Shown here piece by piece: positions 7,532 to 16,111 of a DNA stretch of 47,553 bases. Both the position numbers and the translations under genes were made by a program. Under the pieces are notes generated by a model. The model had not been told where the DNA came from, ran no database searches, and saw only the letters and a list, made by a program, of their open reading frames with translations. Every line of letters begins with the position of its first letter. Positions within the stretch are counted from its first letter, which is position 1. The stretch is from Solobacterium sp. (GTDB taxonomy: Bacteria > Bacillota_I > Bacilli_A > Erysipelotrichales > Erysipelotrichaceae): NCBI GenBank assembly GCA_024698805.1, contig JAILQT010000013.1, positions 1 to 47,553 of the forward strand. The letters are read 5' to 3'.

Positions 7532-9115
7532 ATGGAAAAAGTGATAAATATAACCGTCGACCGCGCAGGCGTGGATGAGGCTTCGGATACCGTCCGCCGG
7601 TGGCTGGAAAGCACAGGTGTCAAAAACAGGGATATCATGCGCATCCGGCTTGCCGTCGAAGAGATCCTGATCAATATCTGTGAACACGGACAGGGAAGTA
7701 CCGAAGCCGGGATATCCCTGTACAGGCGGTTCGGTACGGATACGCTGCGGATCCGTTACGGCGGGGAAAGGTTCGATCCGGGAAAGCCGGCGGATAATGA
7801 AGCGGAGGAGTTCACACAGAACCTGCTGAAGCGTACAGGCATCCTGCCTGCATGGCGCTGGCGTTTCGGCAGGAACGAAGTGACCATACCTGTTTCCGTA
7901 CCGAAGAAAAAGGCCGAACTGCTGATGCTCGGCTGTATAACCGCTGCTGCCGTGATCGGGCTTCTGGGACAGTATATCCCGGAACCTGTCCGGGATACGG
8001 TCATCGATTACGGACTCTCCTTCCTTTCCGGCGGATTCCTGGGCCTGCTCAATACATTCATCGGGCTGATGATCTTCCTGACCGTCATTACCGGCATCTG
8101 CGGCATCGGCAGTACTGCCGCCCTCGGAAGGGTAGGCAAACAGATGATGATCCGGTTCATTGCCGGTACGTTTGCGATCGGCGCACTGCTTACCGTCAGC
8201 GTGCGTCTGTTCTTCCCGCTTGCGGCGGATGCGGGAGGCAGCGGTTCCGGTTTCCTGGCGATCCTGGAAATGATCTTCGGCATCCTTCCTTCCAATCCCG
8301 TCAGGCCTTTCCTGGACGGCAATACACTGCAGATCGTATTTATGGCTGTCCTTGCAGGCATCGTCCTGCTCCTGACGGGGAGCCAGACGGAGAATCTCAG
8401 GAAAATCATCACGGAACTGCAGGCTGTGGTCATGCGCTGCGTGACATTCGTATGTATGTTCCTGCCGGTGTATATCTTCTCCTCGCTGGTCAGCCAGTTA
8501 TGGGCTAACGGTCCTGCGATGCTTGCGGAGTTCTGGAAACCGCTGGTGCTCTGTGCCGTGCTGTCCGCAATGCTGGTATGCGCGTATCTGGCATATACAT
8601 GCTGGAAGCTTAAGGTAAGGCCTTCCGTACTGGCGAAGAAGCTGATGCCGGATTTCATAATTGCCCTGTCAACGTCTTCCTCTTCCGCTGCTTTCACGGA
8701 AGGCATGGATATCAATGAGCAGAAGCTCGGGATCGACAGATCGTTCTCAAGAATGGCATTCCCCATCGGCGGGATCCTCTTTGCGGGAAGCTATTCCCTG
8801 CTGTTCATCCTGACAGGTGCTTTCCTGGCAGAGTGTTACGGCATCCATGCAGATATCGCATGGTGGGGAACGATGTGGATCGTCAGTTCGCTTCTTGCGG
8901 TCGCAACACCGCCTGTAGCAGGAGGCAACATCTCGTGTCTGTCCGTGATGATGGTCCAGCTGCACATCCCCCCGGAAGGACTGGCGATCGGCGTAGTACT
9001 GGCCATGTTTCTGGATTTTATCTGTACAGGTGCGAGGATACCGATCCTGCATATGGAACTTGCCCTGCAGGCAGACCGTATGGGGCTGATCGACCTGGAG
9101 GTGCTGAGGAAGTAA
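7532..9115 (+). CDS. RsbW-like ATPase domain fused to dicarboxylate/amino-acid symporter
   Basis: A 527-residue fusion. Residues 1 to about 125 form a HATPase (anti-sigma-kinase-like) domain: the N box reads R-L-A-V-E-E-I-L-I-N-I-C-E-H-G (Glu44, Asn48, His52). The G1 region reads RYGGERFDP, where the expected D-x-G aspartate is Tyr76, and the G2 glycines are missing. Residues about 130-527 have eight or more membrane segments and a serine-rich hairpin, LSTSSSSAAF, as in the SDF/DAACS (GltP/DctA) family. The NMDGT motif of that family is absent (FPIGGILFAG instead). ATG 7532 is chosen over 7517 because TGAGGT lies eight bases upstream. The likely role is transport with a cytosolic regulatory domain; substrate unknown. 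Confidence 0.8.
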   Translation: MEKVINITVDRAGVDEASDTVRRWLESTGVKNRDIMRIRLAVEEILINICEHGQGSTEAGISLYRRFGTDTLRIRYGGERFDPGKPADNEAEEFTQNLLKRTGILPAWRWRFGRNEVTIPVSVPKKKAELLMLGCITAAAVIGLLGQYIPEPVRDTVIDYGLSFLSGGFLGLLNTFIGLMIFLTVITGICGIGSTAALGRVGKQMMIRFIAGTFAIGALLTVSVRLFFPLAADAGGSGSGFLAILEMIFGILPSNPVRPFLDGNTLQIVFMAVLAGIVLLLTGSQTENLRKIITELQAVVMRCVTFVCMFLPVYIFSSLVSQLWANGPAMLAEFWKPLVLCAVLSAMLVCAYLAYTCWKLKVRPSVLAKKLMPDFIIALSTSSSSAAFTEGMDINEQKLGIDRSFSRMAFPIGGILFAGSYSLLFILTGAFLAECYGIHADIAWWGTMWIVSSLLAVATPPVAGGNISCLSVMMVQLHIPPEGLAIGVVLAMFLDFICTGARIPILHMELALQADRMGLIDLEVLRK

Positions 9116-9181
9116 CAGAACGCTGCAGCAGCCGTTCATTTCCCTGTTTTACGGCGGCTGAAATCATCCGCAGAAGATACC

Positions 9182-9208
9182 GGGTCCGGTCACAGTCCGG
9201 ACCCTTTG
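9182..9208 (+). terminator. Rho-independent terminator after the symporter fusion
   Basis: GGGTCCGG (9182-9189) and CCGGACCC (9197-9204) form a perfect 8-base-pair GC-rich stem with a 7-base loop, followed by TTTG. The T-run is short, so termination efficiency is uncertain. It lies 67 bases past the symporter stop and before the next promoter. Confidence 0.65.
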
Positions 9209-9329
9209 CTGTCATACGGGTCATATCTGCTTCCGTTGTTTCCGTACCGGCAGGTCTGTACACCCGGATAATTAAGCAAAACTAAAGATCTGCCGGGTCT
9301 ATAAAAAAAGAAGTTTATGACGATACTGA

Positions 9330-9338
9330 TGTTATACT
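9330..9338 (+). promoter_or_regulatory. Extended -10 promoter, probably giving a leaderless mRNA
   Basis: TGTTATACT matches the extended -10 consensus TGnTATAAT with one change. No good -35 is present, which extended -10 promoters tolerate. Transcription would start about seven bases downstream, at or within one or two bases of the ATG at 9345. No Shine-Dalgarno sequence lies before that ATG, which fits a leaderless transcript. Confidence 0.5.
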
Positions 9339-9344
9339 GGACAT

Positions 9345-10913
9345 ATGACGATACAGGAATACAACCCGATCCGGCTGACGTGTCCGTCCTGCGGCGCGCC
9401 GGTGCGCTATGAGATCCGTTCCGGCACATACCGCTGTGCGAACTGCGGTACGAAGACACCGCCGGTCGAGACATACAAAAGAATCGAATCCTGGCGGAAG
9501 CTGCGCCAGTCACAGCTGCGCAGCGATGCGGATCTGCAGAAGGCTGTTTTCTGGGAATGCCCCGGCTGCGGGGCCAGGGTCATTGCGAGGAAGGGCGAAG
9601 CCACAGGCTCCTGTTCCTTCTGCGGCGGCACGCTGGTCCGCCGGGATTATACCGAAAAGGATACATTCCCCGAGATGATCATTCCGTTTGCTGTGACGGA
9701 AGAGGAAGCGAAAGACAAAATGAAGGCATTCATCCTGCGGAAGCTTCACGGGAAGAAGAAACGGGAAGCCCTGAAGCATCTGGATGAGATGGAAGGGTAT
9801 TACCTGCCTTACCAGTTCGTCCGCGGTCCCATCACCTGCAAGGTCGACAGGGATGTCAGCCAGCGGGTCTATACCGTGGCGGGCTATGTCAATGAACTTG
9901 CTGTCAATACCAGCAGGCAGCTGACGAATGAAGTGCTGGATGCCTGCGAACCGTTTGAATGGGAGGATACCGTACCGTTCAGTTTCGGTTATATCGCCGG
10001 ACACAGGGTCAAGATGCAGGATATCAGCGATAAGGATGTCAGCCAGAGGGTATACAGGGAAGTGGAGGACGATTTCCTTCCCGAAGTGAAGAAGGTCATG
10101 CGTTCAAAGAGCGTCGACGTGACCGCGTCGGTCAGCGACCTGGAACAGCTCCCGGTACTGCTGCCGATGTATTTCGTAAAGAGCGGGGACCTGCTGGCTT
10201 CCTGCAACGGCCAGACAGGCGCCTGCGCGCTGACGTTCCACAGGACCGTTGACAGGGGACGCTGGTGGTGGCTCGAACCGCTGCTGACAGCGGTGATCCT
10301 GGGACTGGTCTCTTTCCTGCTCCTGCCGAGCTATGAGCTCACGTTCTATGTATTCGCCGCGGCCGGGCTCGTCGCCTGGACCGCGTTCGACAATATCCGC
10401 ACCAGCCACATGGAGATGATCATCTACAGGGACAGGAGGGAAGACCCCAAAGATACGGTCCCGGTGTTCCGTGAGATGATCGACGGCAAAGAAGAGAATG
10501 TGGATATACGCTTCTATACGCCCGGCAGGCTCATCGGCATCCTGCTCAGGGCTGTCCTGTTCAATGTCCTGCCGGTGCTGCTGGCTGTGTTCTTCCTGTG
10601 GGCTTCCGGCAGACCGTTAAGTGAACTCCAGCCCGGGTATATCAGCCTGTGGCTGGTACTGTCCGTACCGTTCACATTCATTTTCTGGATCGCCTATATG
10701 CGCAGGGATATCTTCGACAATCCCCTGATCTTTCTGATCCGGGAGGACGGCTCCCTCAAACGCATCCGCAGGAAGAAAGCGGGGCTCGGCGTACTGTCGT
10801 TCCTGTGGGATGCGATCCGCGGCGGCGATATGCCCATCGGCTTCTTCCTGCTGCTGGTGGGACTGCCTGTACTGATGTTCGTTATGTCTGTTTACCTGAT
10901 GATGGGAGGTTGA
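9345..10913 (+). CDS. Zinc-ribbon integral membrane protein
   Basis: A 522-residue protein with two N-terminal zinc ribbons: CPSCGAPV...CANCG at about residues 12-32 and CPGCGARV...CSFCGG at about 69-92. After a soluble region (to about 300) come a pair of membrane segments near residues 307-345 and further ones between about 395 and 520, including a hydrophobic C-terminus. No catalytic motif is recognised. The domain order resembles Firmicutes 'TFIIB-type zinc ribbon' membrane proteins, which have no assigned function. The stop is three bases before the ATG of the M48 peptidase, so the two are almost certainly one operon. This suggests the membrane protein is a partner or regulator of the protease (inference). 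Confidence 0.7.
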   Translation: MTIQEYNPIRLTCPSCGAPVRYEIRSGTYRCANCGTKTPPVETYKRIESWRKLRQSQLRSDADLQKAVFWECPGCGARVIARKGEATGSCSFCGGTLVRRDYTEKDTFPEMIIPFAVTEEEAKDKMKAFILRKLHGKKKREALKHLDEMEGYYLPYQFVRGPITCKVDRDVSQRVYTVAGYVNELAVNTSRQLTNEVLDACEPFEWEDTVPFSFGYIAGHRVKMQDISDKDVSQRVYREVEDDFLPEVKKVMRSKSVDVTASVSDLEQLPVLLPMYFVKSGDLLASCNGQTGACALTFHRTVDRGRWWWLEPLLTAVILGLVSFLLLPSYELTFYVFAAAGLVAWTAFDNIRTSHMEMIIYRDRREDPKDTVPVFREMIDGKEENVDIRFYTPGRLIGILLRAVLFNVLPVLLAVFFLWASGRPLSELQPGYISLWLVLSVPFTFIFWIAYMRRDIFDNPLIFLIREDGSLKRIRRKKAGLGVLSFLWDAIRGGDMPIGFFLLLVGLPVLMFVMSVYLMMGG

Positions 10914-10916
10914 GCC

Positions 10917-12257
10917 ATGCCTGTAAACTGCAATGTATTTATTCATGAATCCGATAAGGCTGCCCTGGATGCGCTGAAGGCGATCCCGGGATTCACCCAG
11001 TTTACGAAAGCCTTTATGAACGGCTGGAATGAGAAGCTGATGTATATCGACAATATGGCGTCCAATGTGCGCATATCCGAGAAGCAGCTTCCCGCATATA
11101 AAGAGATGCTTATACCGATCTGCGAGAGGCTCGGCATCGATGTGCCGGATCTTTTCCTCAAGCTGGATGTGCACCCGAATGCCTGGACATACGGCGATAC
11201 GAAGCCGTATATCGTCATCACGTCCGGCCTTCTGGAGACGATGCCGCAGGAGCTTGTGCGGACAGTACTGGCGCACGAGTGCGGCCATATCGCCTGTCAT
11301 CACGTGCTGTACAGGACGATGGGCCTGATCCTGCTGAACGGCGCTGCCGGTTTTATGGGCGGCGGCCTGGGCAATATCGCACTGCTGCCGATCAAGGCCG
11401 CATTCGCATACTGGATGCGCTGCAGCGAATTCTCCGCCGACAGGGCTGCGATGCTGTGCGACGGCAAAGCGGACAACGTCATCGAGATGTGCATGCGCTT
11501 TGCGGGCTTTGACAAGAACATCCCGTTTGAGATGAATGTGGATGCCTTCATGGAACAGGCGGAAGAATACCATAAGCTCACGACCGATGACAAATGGAAC
11601 AAGACGCTGGCAACGATGATGTATTCCTTCAACAGCCATCCCATCAATGCCGTCCGTGCATATGAGTGCAGGGAATGGGCGGATTCCGAAGACTTCACGA
11701 AAGCCATGGAATATCTGGAAGCCTACAGGAACAATACCCTGGATGAGATCCCGCTCCCGTTCAGTCTCAGATCGCTGATCAACCGTGACTATGAAGAGGT
11801 ATATAACGAACTCCTCTCTTACGGACTCACAAATATCGATTCGATCCGCATCACCGACAGGTCACCGTTCATGAAGAACGGCGCGATCGTATCCGTTACG
11901 CTGAACGGCAGGACGGATGTCCCGGAAGACGAATGGGTAAACATCGGTTCCCATGTCTGTCTGACCTATTACCTGCCCCTGACGGAAGAGGAACTGTCCT
12001 GTCAGATCCGTCTGCCGAAAGCGTTCAGCCAGTATTTCGGCAGGGATGTATCCGAAGTGGAGGAGGACTTCCGTGAAGCAGGCTTCACGAATATCGTCAC
12101 GGAACCTCTGCGGGATATCACGGATCCCCTGGATGAGAAGATGAGGAAGGTGTTCCTGGTGACGATCGACAGGAATATGAAGTTTGAGAAGGGTGACCCT
12201 GTCTCCAGGGATGCGCAGATCCGGATCATCTACCATGATCTGACGGAAGAAGGGTAA
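10917..12257 (+). CDS. M48-family zinc metallopeptidase
   Basis: A 446-residue protein with the gluzincin active site HECGH at residues 120-124 (two zinc-binding histidines and the catalytic glutamate). The third zinc ligand is probably the Glu of CSEFSADRAA near residue 171. This is the M48 (HtpX/Ste24-like) arrangement. A moderately hydrophobic stretch (residues about 134-165) lies between the motifs, but there is no clear signal peptide, so the peptidase is probably cytosolic or membrane-associated. The C-terminal 180 residues contain a repeated DEEFR/DREV-type acidic domain not recognised. The ribosome site GGGAGGT overlaps the previous gene's end. Its substrate is unknown; its tight coupling with the zinc-ribbon membrane protein suggests joint action. 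Confidence 0.85.
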   Translation: MPVNCNVFIHESDKAALDALKAIPGFTQFTKAFMNGWNEKLMYIDNMASNVRISEKQLPAYKEMLIPICERLGIDVPDLFLKLDVHPNAWTYGDTKPYIVITSGLLETMPQELVRTVLAHECGHIACHHVLYRTMGLILLNGAAGFMGGGLGNIALLPIKAAFAYWMRCSEFSADRAAMLCDGKADNVIEMCMRFAGFDKNIPFEMNVDAFMEQAEEYHKLTTDDKWNKTLATMMYSFNSHPINAVRAYECREWADSEDFTKAMEYLEAYRNNTLDEIPLPFSLRSLINRDYEEVYNELLSYGLTNIDSIRITDRSPFMKNGAIVSVTLNGRTDVPEDEWVNIGSHVCLTYYLPLTEEELSCQIRLPKAFSQYFGRDVSEVEEDFREAGFTNIVTEPLRDITDPLDEKMRKVFLVTIDRNMKFEKGDPVSRDAQIRIIYHDLTEEG

Positions 12258-12315
12258 ACGTCTGGCAGGTGTACCGTGAGGATCTGCCTGCCGTGAAGAT
12301 ACGGAGGATGAACAG

Positions 12316-12723
12316 GTGAAGAAGATCATCAGGGCTTTATGCGTGATCCTGTGCGCGTGCATGCTGACGGCCTGCATGCGGGGGAAAACGAATGAAGTAA
12401 AGATCTATGTGGTCGATTCCGATATCTATACCGAGAAGGATATATCGGAGGCCGTACAGACGGTCCGGTCCTATTTTGAAAGAAACTTTTACGGATGTTC
12501 CATGACGGAGCTGTACTACATCGGCGATGAGAAGAACCCGGATTACCGGGAGTACGCTTCCGTCATCGGCGCGGATGAAGTCATCGTATTCGAATCTGTC
12601 TTTACAGTGGCCGAACAGGGTGCGGAGGAATCACTGATGCCCGGGGAGACCTGTACGGGATGGAAATGGATCCTCGGCAGGAAAAAAGGCGGTGACTGGA
12701 AACATATCGATCACGGATACTAA
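12316..12723 (+). CDS. Small predicted lipoprotein
   Basis: A 135-residue secreted protein with a type II signal peptide: KKIIRALCVILCACMLTAC, where LTAC is the lipobox and the cysteine (about residue 20) would be lipidated. The mature part contains KIYVVDSDIYTEKDISEAV and ends GDWKHIDHGY, giving a small alpha/beta domain that I do not recognise. The start is GTG at 12316, chosen because GGAGG (12303-12307) lies eight bases upstream and no in-frame ATG fits. It follows the M48 gene by 58 bases and precedes a terminator, so it may be the last gene of that operon. Confidence 0.7.
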   Translation: MKKIIRALCVILCACMLTACMRGKTNEVKIYVVDSDIYTEKDISEAVQTVRSYFERNFYGCSMTELYYIGDEKNPDYREYASVIGADEVIVFESVFTVAEQGAEESLMPGETCTGWKWILGRKKGGDWKHIDHGY

Positions 12724-12745
12724 GAAGCCTGAACGGGCTTCTTTT
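12722..12745 (+). terminator. Rho-independent terminator
   Basis: AAGAAGCC (12722-12729) pairs with GGCTTCTT (12736-12743) around a 6-base loop, followed by TT. The hairpin begins at the stop codon of the lipoprotein gene and closes the zinc-ribbon/M48/lipoprotein unit. Confidence 0.75.
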
Positions 12746-12865
12746 GCATATGCATGCCGGAAACGTTTATCATGGTAATAACAGCAGAAATGATCATGCG
12801 GTACAGGATTGGAAATGAACAGTATGCTAAGATATGCTGCAGATCAGGTATAAGGGGGCGGTCAT

Positions 12866-14119
12866 ATGCAGGAGCTGTATTTTTTACTGTATCATGAAAG
12901 AAGCGGGCATGTTATCTATAACGGTCAGGTATGTGCCGGCAAAGCTTTCCGTGTCGACGGCGGCGGGATCCTTTACGGGTTTGAGTTCAGGATCGTATAT
13001 GCCGACCGGAGCTTTTTCCAGATCGCCGTATGCTCCTATGACGTTTGTTTTTCTGCAGATCCGATGGAGCGGTCGGTAAATGAGAGCACTCCCAGATACG
13101 GCGGTGAATATTATGTCCCGTTCGGGATCACCAATACGAATGCCGGTACGATCGAGGGATACAGAGCCGTTGTAAGCACGATAGAGATCGCTGACGTGCA
13201 CAGGTTCATGGAAAGAACAGACAGTGATCATTTCCTGCAAAAAGTCCGGATATCCGCTTTTTATGAACTGATGAATTATATTGAGCATGACAGCAGCCTG
13301 TGCAGAATGACAGAAACAATGACTGAGCGGACACGGGTATACGGTGAAGCATTCCGCAGTACAAAAAAACCGGATCGCAGACCGGAGATACTGTTCAGAG
13401 AAGGCACGACCCTCTTCCTGGCAAAGGAAACGGCAGGAACCGGGAAACATACAGCTGTCTTAAACTTTGCCAACCCGGTAGAACCCGGGGGCGGGATCCT
13501 CAGGGGCGCAGGCGCGCAGGAGGAGAGTATCTGCAGATGCAGTAATCTTTATAAGGCGCTTATATCGGACAATGCCGGGCCGTATTATGAAATAAACAGG
13601 GGCATTCAGTCAAAGAATCAGTACAACAGTATGTTTCTCGGAACGGATATGGTCATTTATTCGCCGGATGCCACAATACTGAAAGAGCCGAAATACAATG
13701 ACAGCAGTTTTGAAGAGTATTACAGCGATCCGTTCACGGTGGATGTAATAACATGTGCAGCCCCGTTCTTCAGCGGCTCCGGATACATACTGCCTGACGG
13801 CGATCTGATGCATCTGTTCAAAAGAAGGATCCGGAACATTTTTGAAACGGCAATTGAAAACGAGGCTGAAGTACTGATCTTAGGGGCTTTCGGATGCGGT
13901 GCCTTTCATAATCCGCCGGAAGCGGCCGCCTGCGCTTTCAGGGAAGTCCTTCTGCAGGAAAGATATCTGCATGCATTTGATAAAGTGGTATTTGCGGTCA
14001 AACGGTCGGATCTGATCTGTCCGAATATTGAAGCGTTTGAGAAATATTTCTCCAGGTTCCCTGCACTGAACAATTACGGGGACGAATACCGTAAGAGAAC
14101 AGAACGCACCAAAATGTAA
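12866..14119 (+). CDS. TIGR02452-type microbial PARG-like protein with N-terminal extension
   Basis: A 417-residue protein. Residues about 130-400 match the microbial poly(ADP-ribose) glycohydrolase-like family (TIGR02452/DUF2263): NFANPVEPGGGILRGAGAQEE at about residues 200-221 carries the GGG and Q-E-E catalytic signature, followed by CRCSNLYKAL, AAPFF and LGAFGCGAFHNPP. Such macrodomain-fold enzymes remove ADP-ribose chains or act on related substrates. The first ~130 residues (beta-rich, with FRVDGGGILYGFEF) are an extra domain that I do not recognise. ATG 12866 follows AAGGGGGCGG. The gene stands alone, downstream of a terminator. No ADP-ribosyltransferase is seen beside it. Confidence 0.8.
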   Translation: MQELYFLLYHERSGHVIYNGQVCAGKAFRVDGGGILYGFEFRIVYADRSFFQIAVCSYDVCFSADPMERSVNESTPRYGGEYYVPFGITNTNAGTIEGYRAVVSTIEIADVHRFMERTDSDHFLQKVRISAFYELMNYIEHDSSLCRMTETMTERTRVYGEAFRSTKKPDRRPEILFREGTTLFLAKETAGTGKHTAVLNFANPVEPGGGILRGAGAQEESICRCSNLYKALISDNAGPYYEINRGIQSKNQYNSMFLGTDMVIYSPDATILKEPKYNDSSFEEYYSDPFTVDVITCAAPFFSGSGYILPDGDLMHLFKRRIRNIFETAIENEAEVLILGAFGCGAFHNPPEAAACAFREVLLQERYLHAFDKVVFAVKRSDLICPNIEAFEKYFSRFPALNNYGDEYRKRTERTKM

Positions 14120-14176
14120 AGGAAAACTGATCCGGATGCCGGCAGGACGGAACGGCTGTATTATGGAGGGAAGAGG

Positions 14177-16060
14177 ATGAACGATAAAATTGTACAGGAT
14201 AATGGGAGACATGTGTTCCATACCGACAGGTACGGCGGCCTTACAGCGTATGAAGGGGACGGCGGTGAAGTAACTGTACCGCAGGATCTGAAATACATAC
14301 GGTCAGAAGCCTTCGCATTCTGCACGCATGTGACAGGCGTGGTCCTGCCGGAAGGCGTGGAAATCATTGCGAAGCGTGCATTCTTCAGAAGCGGGATCCG
14401 CAGTATCCGGCTCCCGGTATCACTGAAACGGATCGAGGCGTATGCGTTTGCCGGTACGCCCCTGGAAAGCATCGATATCCCGGGTCATGATACCCTGCTG
14501 TATGCGATGGCATTTTCTTACGCAGAAAGCCTGAAACATGTCAGGCTGCCGGATGGATTGAAAAGCCTGGATCCGGGCATGTTTGCAGGATGTGTTTCCC
14601 TGGAGGAGCCCGGACTCCCGGAAGGACTGCAGTTTATCCAGGGAAGTGCCTTTCTCAACTGTACGAATCTGAAAAAGATCACTTTGCCCGGATCGCTTAA
14701 GTCCGTGTGGAACCGTGCTTTTGAAGGCTGCACCTCGCTGCAGGAGGTCTTTCTGCCTGACGGCATGGAGGCGGTCGGTTACGAGGCTTTCAAAAACTGC
14801 ACGGAGCTCAGAGAGGCAAGGATACCGGAGGGGCTGAAAGAATTCGGCCGCAATGCCTTCGAAGGTGCGGAAAACGTCGAACTCACCGGACCGGGTGCAG
14901 TGAACGGCATGATCATGATCAAAGACCGGATCTGCTGCACCGTGCCGGGACTGAAGAAAGTGATCATCCCGGAAGGGACGGAAGAGATCAACGTACAGAC
15001 GGTATGGGAACTGAAGGATCCGGAAGTGCTGGACCTTCCCCGCAGCCTGGTCGGCTATTACTGGCAGGCACTGGCGCAGTTCGCTTCGCTGAAGAAGGTC
15101 GTAACGGACAGGGATGCACAGGCGGCGGAGATCGCTTATATGCTCGACCTGGAATGCACCGACAGAGAGGGCAGGCCGTTCACCCTGAAAGTACCGGAGA
15201 GGCCCGGGGAATGGATCACGGAGCCCGACGGCGAGGGGGGCCTTGTGATCATGGGATGCACGGGAAAGAAAGGGCATGTCGGTGATGCGCCGTATGCCGG
15301 TGTGGTGATCCCGGAAGAGATCGGCGGTAAGCCTGTTACCGGTATCGGTGCAGAAGCGTTCTGTGATAATGACGACGCCGATGCTTTCTATATCCCCGAT
15401 ACGGTAAAGACGATCGGCAGCAGGGCTTTTGCGCACATGGGCGTCAATAAGCTTAATGAGAAGCTGTTTGTCCGCATGCCGAAAGACGTGCGCATCGCGG
15501 AAGATGCCTTTGAAGATACCGGATACTTCACCAAAGAGGATGCACCGAGAATACGGCAGTACCGGAAAACTGCGGAAAAAAAGGAAGACCGTACAGACAT
15601 CCCGGATCCGCATTATGCACAGGCAGCGGCAGATGATCCGATGATCGGTACGGGTACAGGCGGATACAGTGGACTGAGCCCCAATATCTGGCAGTATATC
15701 GACAGACTGGACAGGGAAGGGAGGGTGCGTGAACTCACGCATGTATTCCGGATATCCGGTGCGATCGACGGCGTCGGATGGGCCCATATCGATATCGATG
15801 TCGACGATGAATCAGCCGGTTTCCGCATCAGTTATATCGGGAACAGCCCCGCTGATTTCCGGAGGTTCGTCAGGGATATTGACAACTGTGAACGGGCAGG
15901 TTTCGGCTGGTCAGCCGAACCCGGAGGGTTTCCCTGGTCGATCCAGCGTCGCGGCAGCATCCTGTATGTCTCTGCCCCGGAGATCCTGAAAGGATTCTTC
16001 CTGCCGCGGGAGCAGATGCTGGATGCCGTCAGGGGAATGACTGCCGAATGGCGGTACTGA
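14177..16060 (+). CDS. BspA-type leucine-rich repeat protein with C-terminal unknown domain
   Basis: A 627-residue protein. Residues about 25-330 contain at least nine LRR_5 (BspA/TpLRR) repeats of about 23 residues, recognisable by phrases such as IRSEAFAFC, IPEGLKEFGRNAF, AFLNCTNLKKITLP and CTSLQEVFLPDG. A further block of repeats is near 370-440 (IGSRAFAHM). Residues about 500-627 form a separate domain with WAHIDIDVDD and GWSAEPGGFPWSI, not recognised. There is no signal peptide or anchor, so it is predicted to be cytosolic, unlike classical surface BspA proteins. GGAGGG precedes ATG 14177. It precedes a second, shorter LRR gene by 51 bases. Confidence 0.8.
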   Translation: MNDKIVQDNGRHVFHTDRYGGLTAYEGDGGEVTVPQDLKYIRSEAFAFCTHVTGVVLPEGVEIIAKRAFFRSGIRSIRLPVSLKRIEAYAFAGTPLESIDIPGHDTLLYAMAFSYAESLKHVRLPDGLKSLDPGMFAGCVSLEEPGLPEGLQFIQGSAFLNCTNLKKITLPGSLKSVWNRAFEGCTSLQEVFLPDGMEAVGYEAFKNCTELREARIPEGLKEFGRNAFEGAENVELTGPGAVNGMIMIKDRICCTVPGLKKVIIPEGTEEINVQTVWELKDPEVLDLPRSLVGYYWQALAQFASLKKVVTDRDAQAAEIAYMLDLECTDREGRPFTLKVPERPGEWITEPDGEGGLVIMGCTGKKGHVGDAPYAGVVIPEEIGGKPVTGIGAEAFCDNDDADAFYIPDTVKTIGSRAFAHMGVNKLNEKLFVRMPKDVRIAEDAFEDTGYFTKEDAPRIRQYRKTAEKKEDRTDIPDPHYAQAAADDPMIGTGTGGYSGLSPNIWQYIDRLDREGRVRELTHVFRISGAIDGVGWAHIDIDVDDESAGFRISYIGNSPADFRRFVRDIDNCERAGFGWSAEPGGFPWSIQRRGSILYVSAPEILKGFFLPREQMLDAVRGMTAEWRY

Positions 16061-16111
16061 CAGGCTGTGCGCATTTATGCGGATCAAAGCTCAGGAAGGG
16101 AGGAGAACGCG

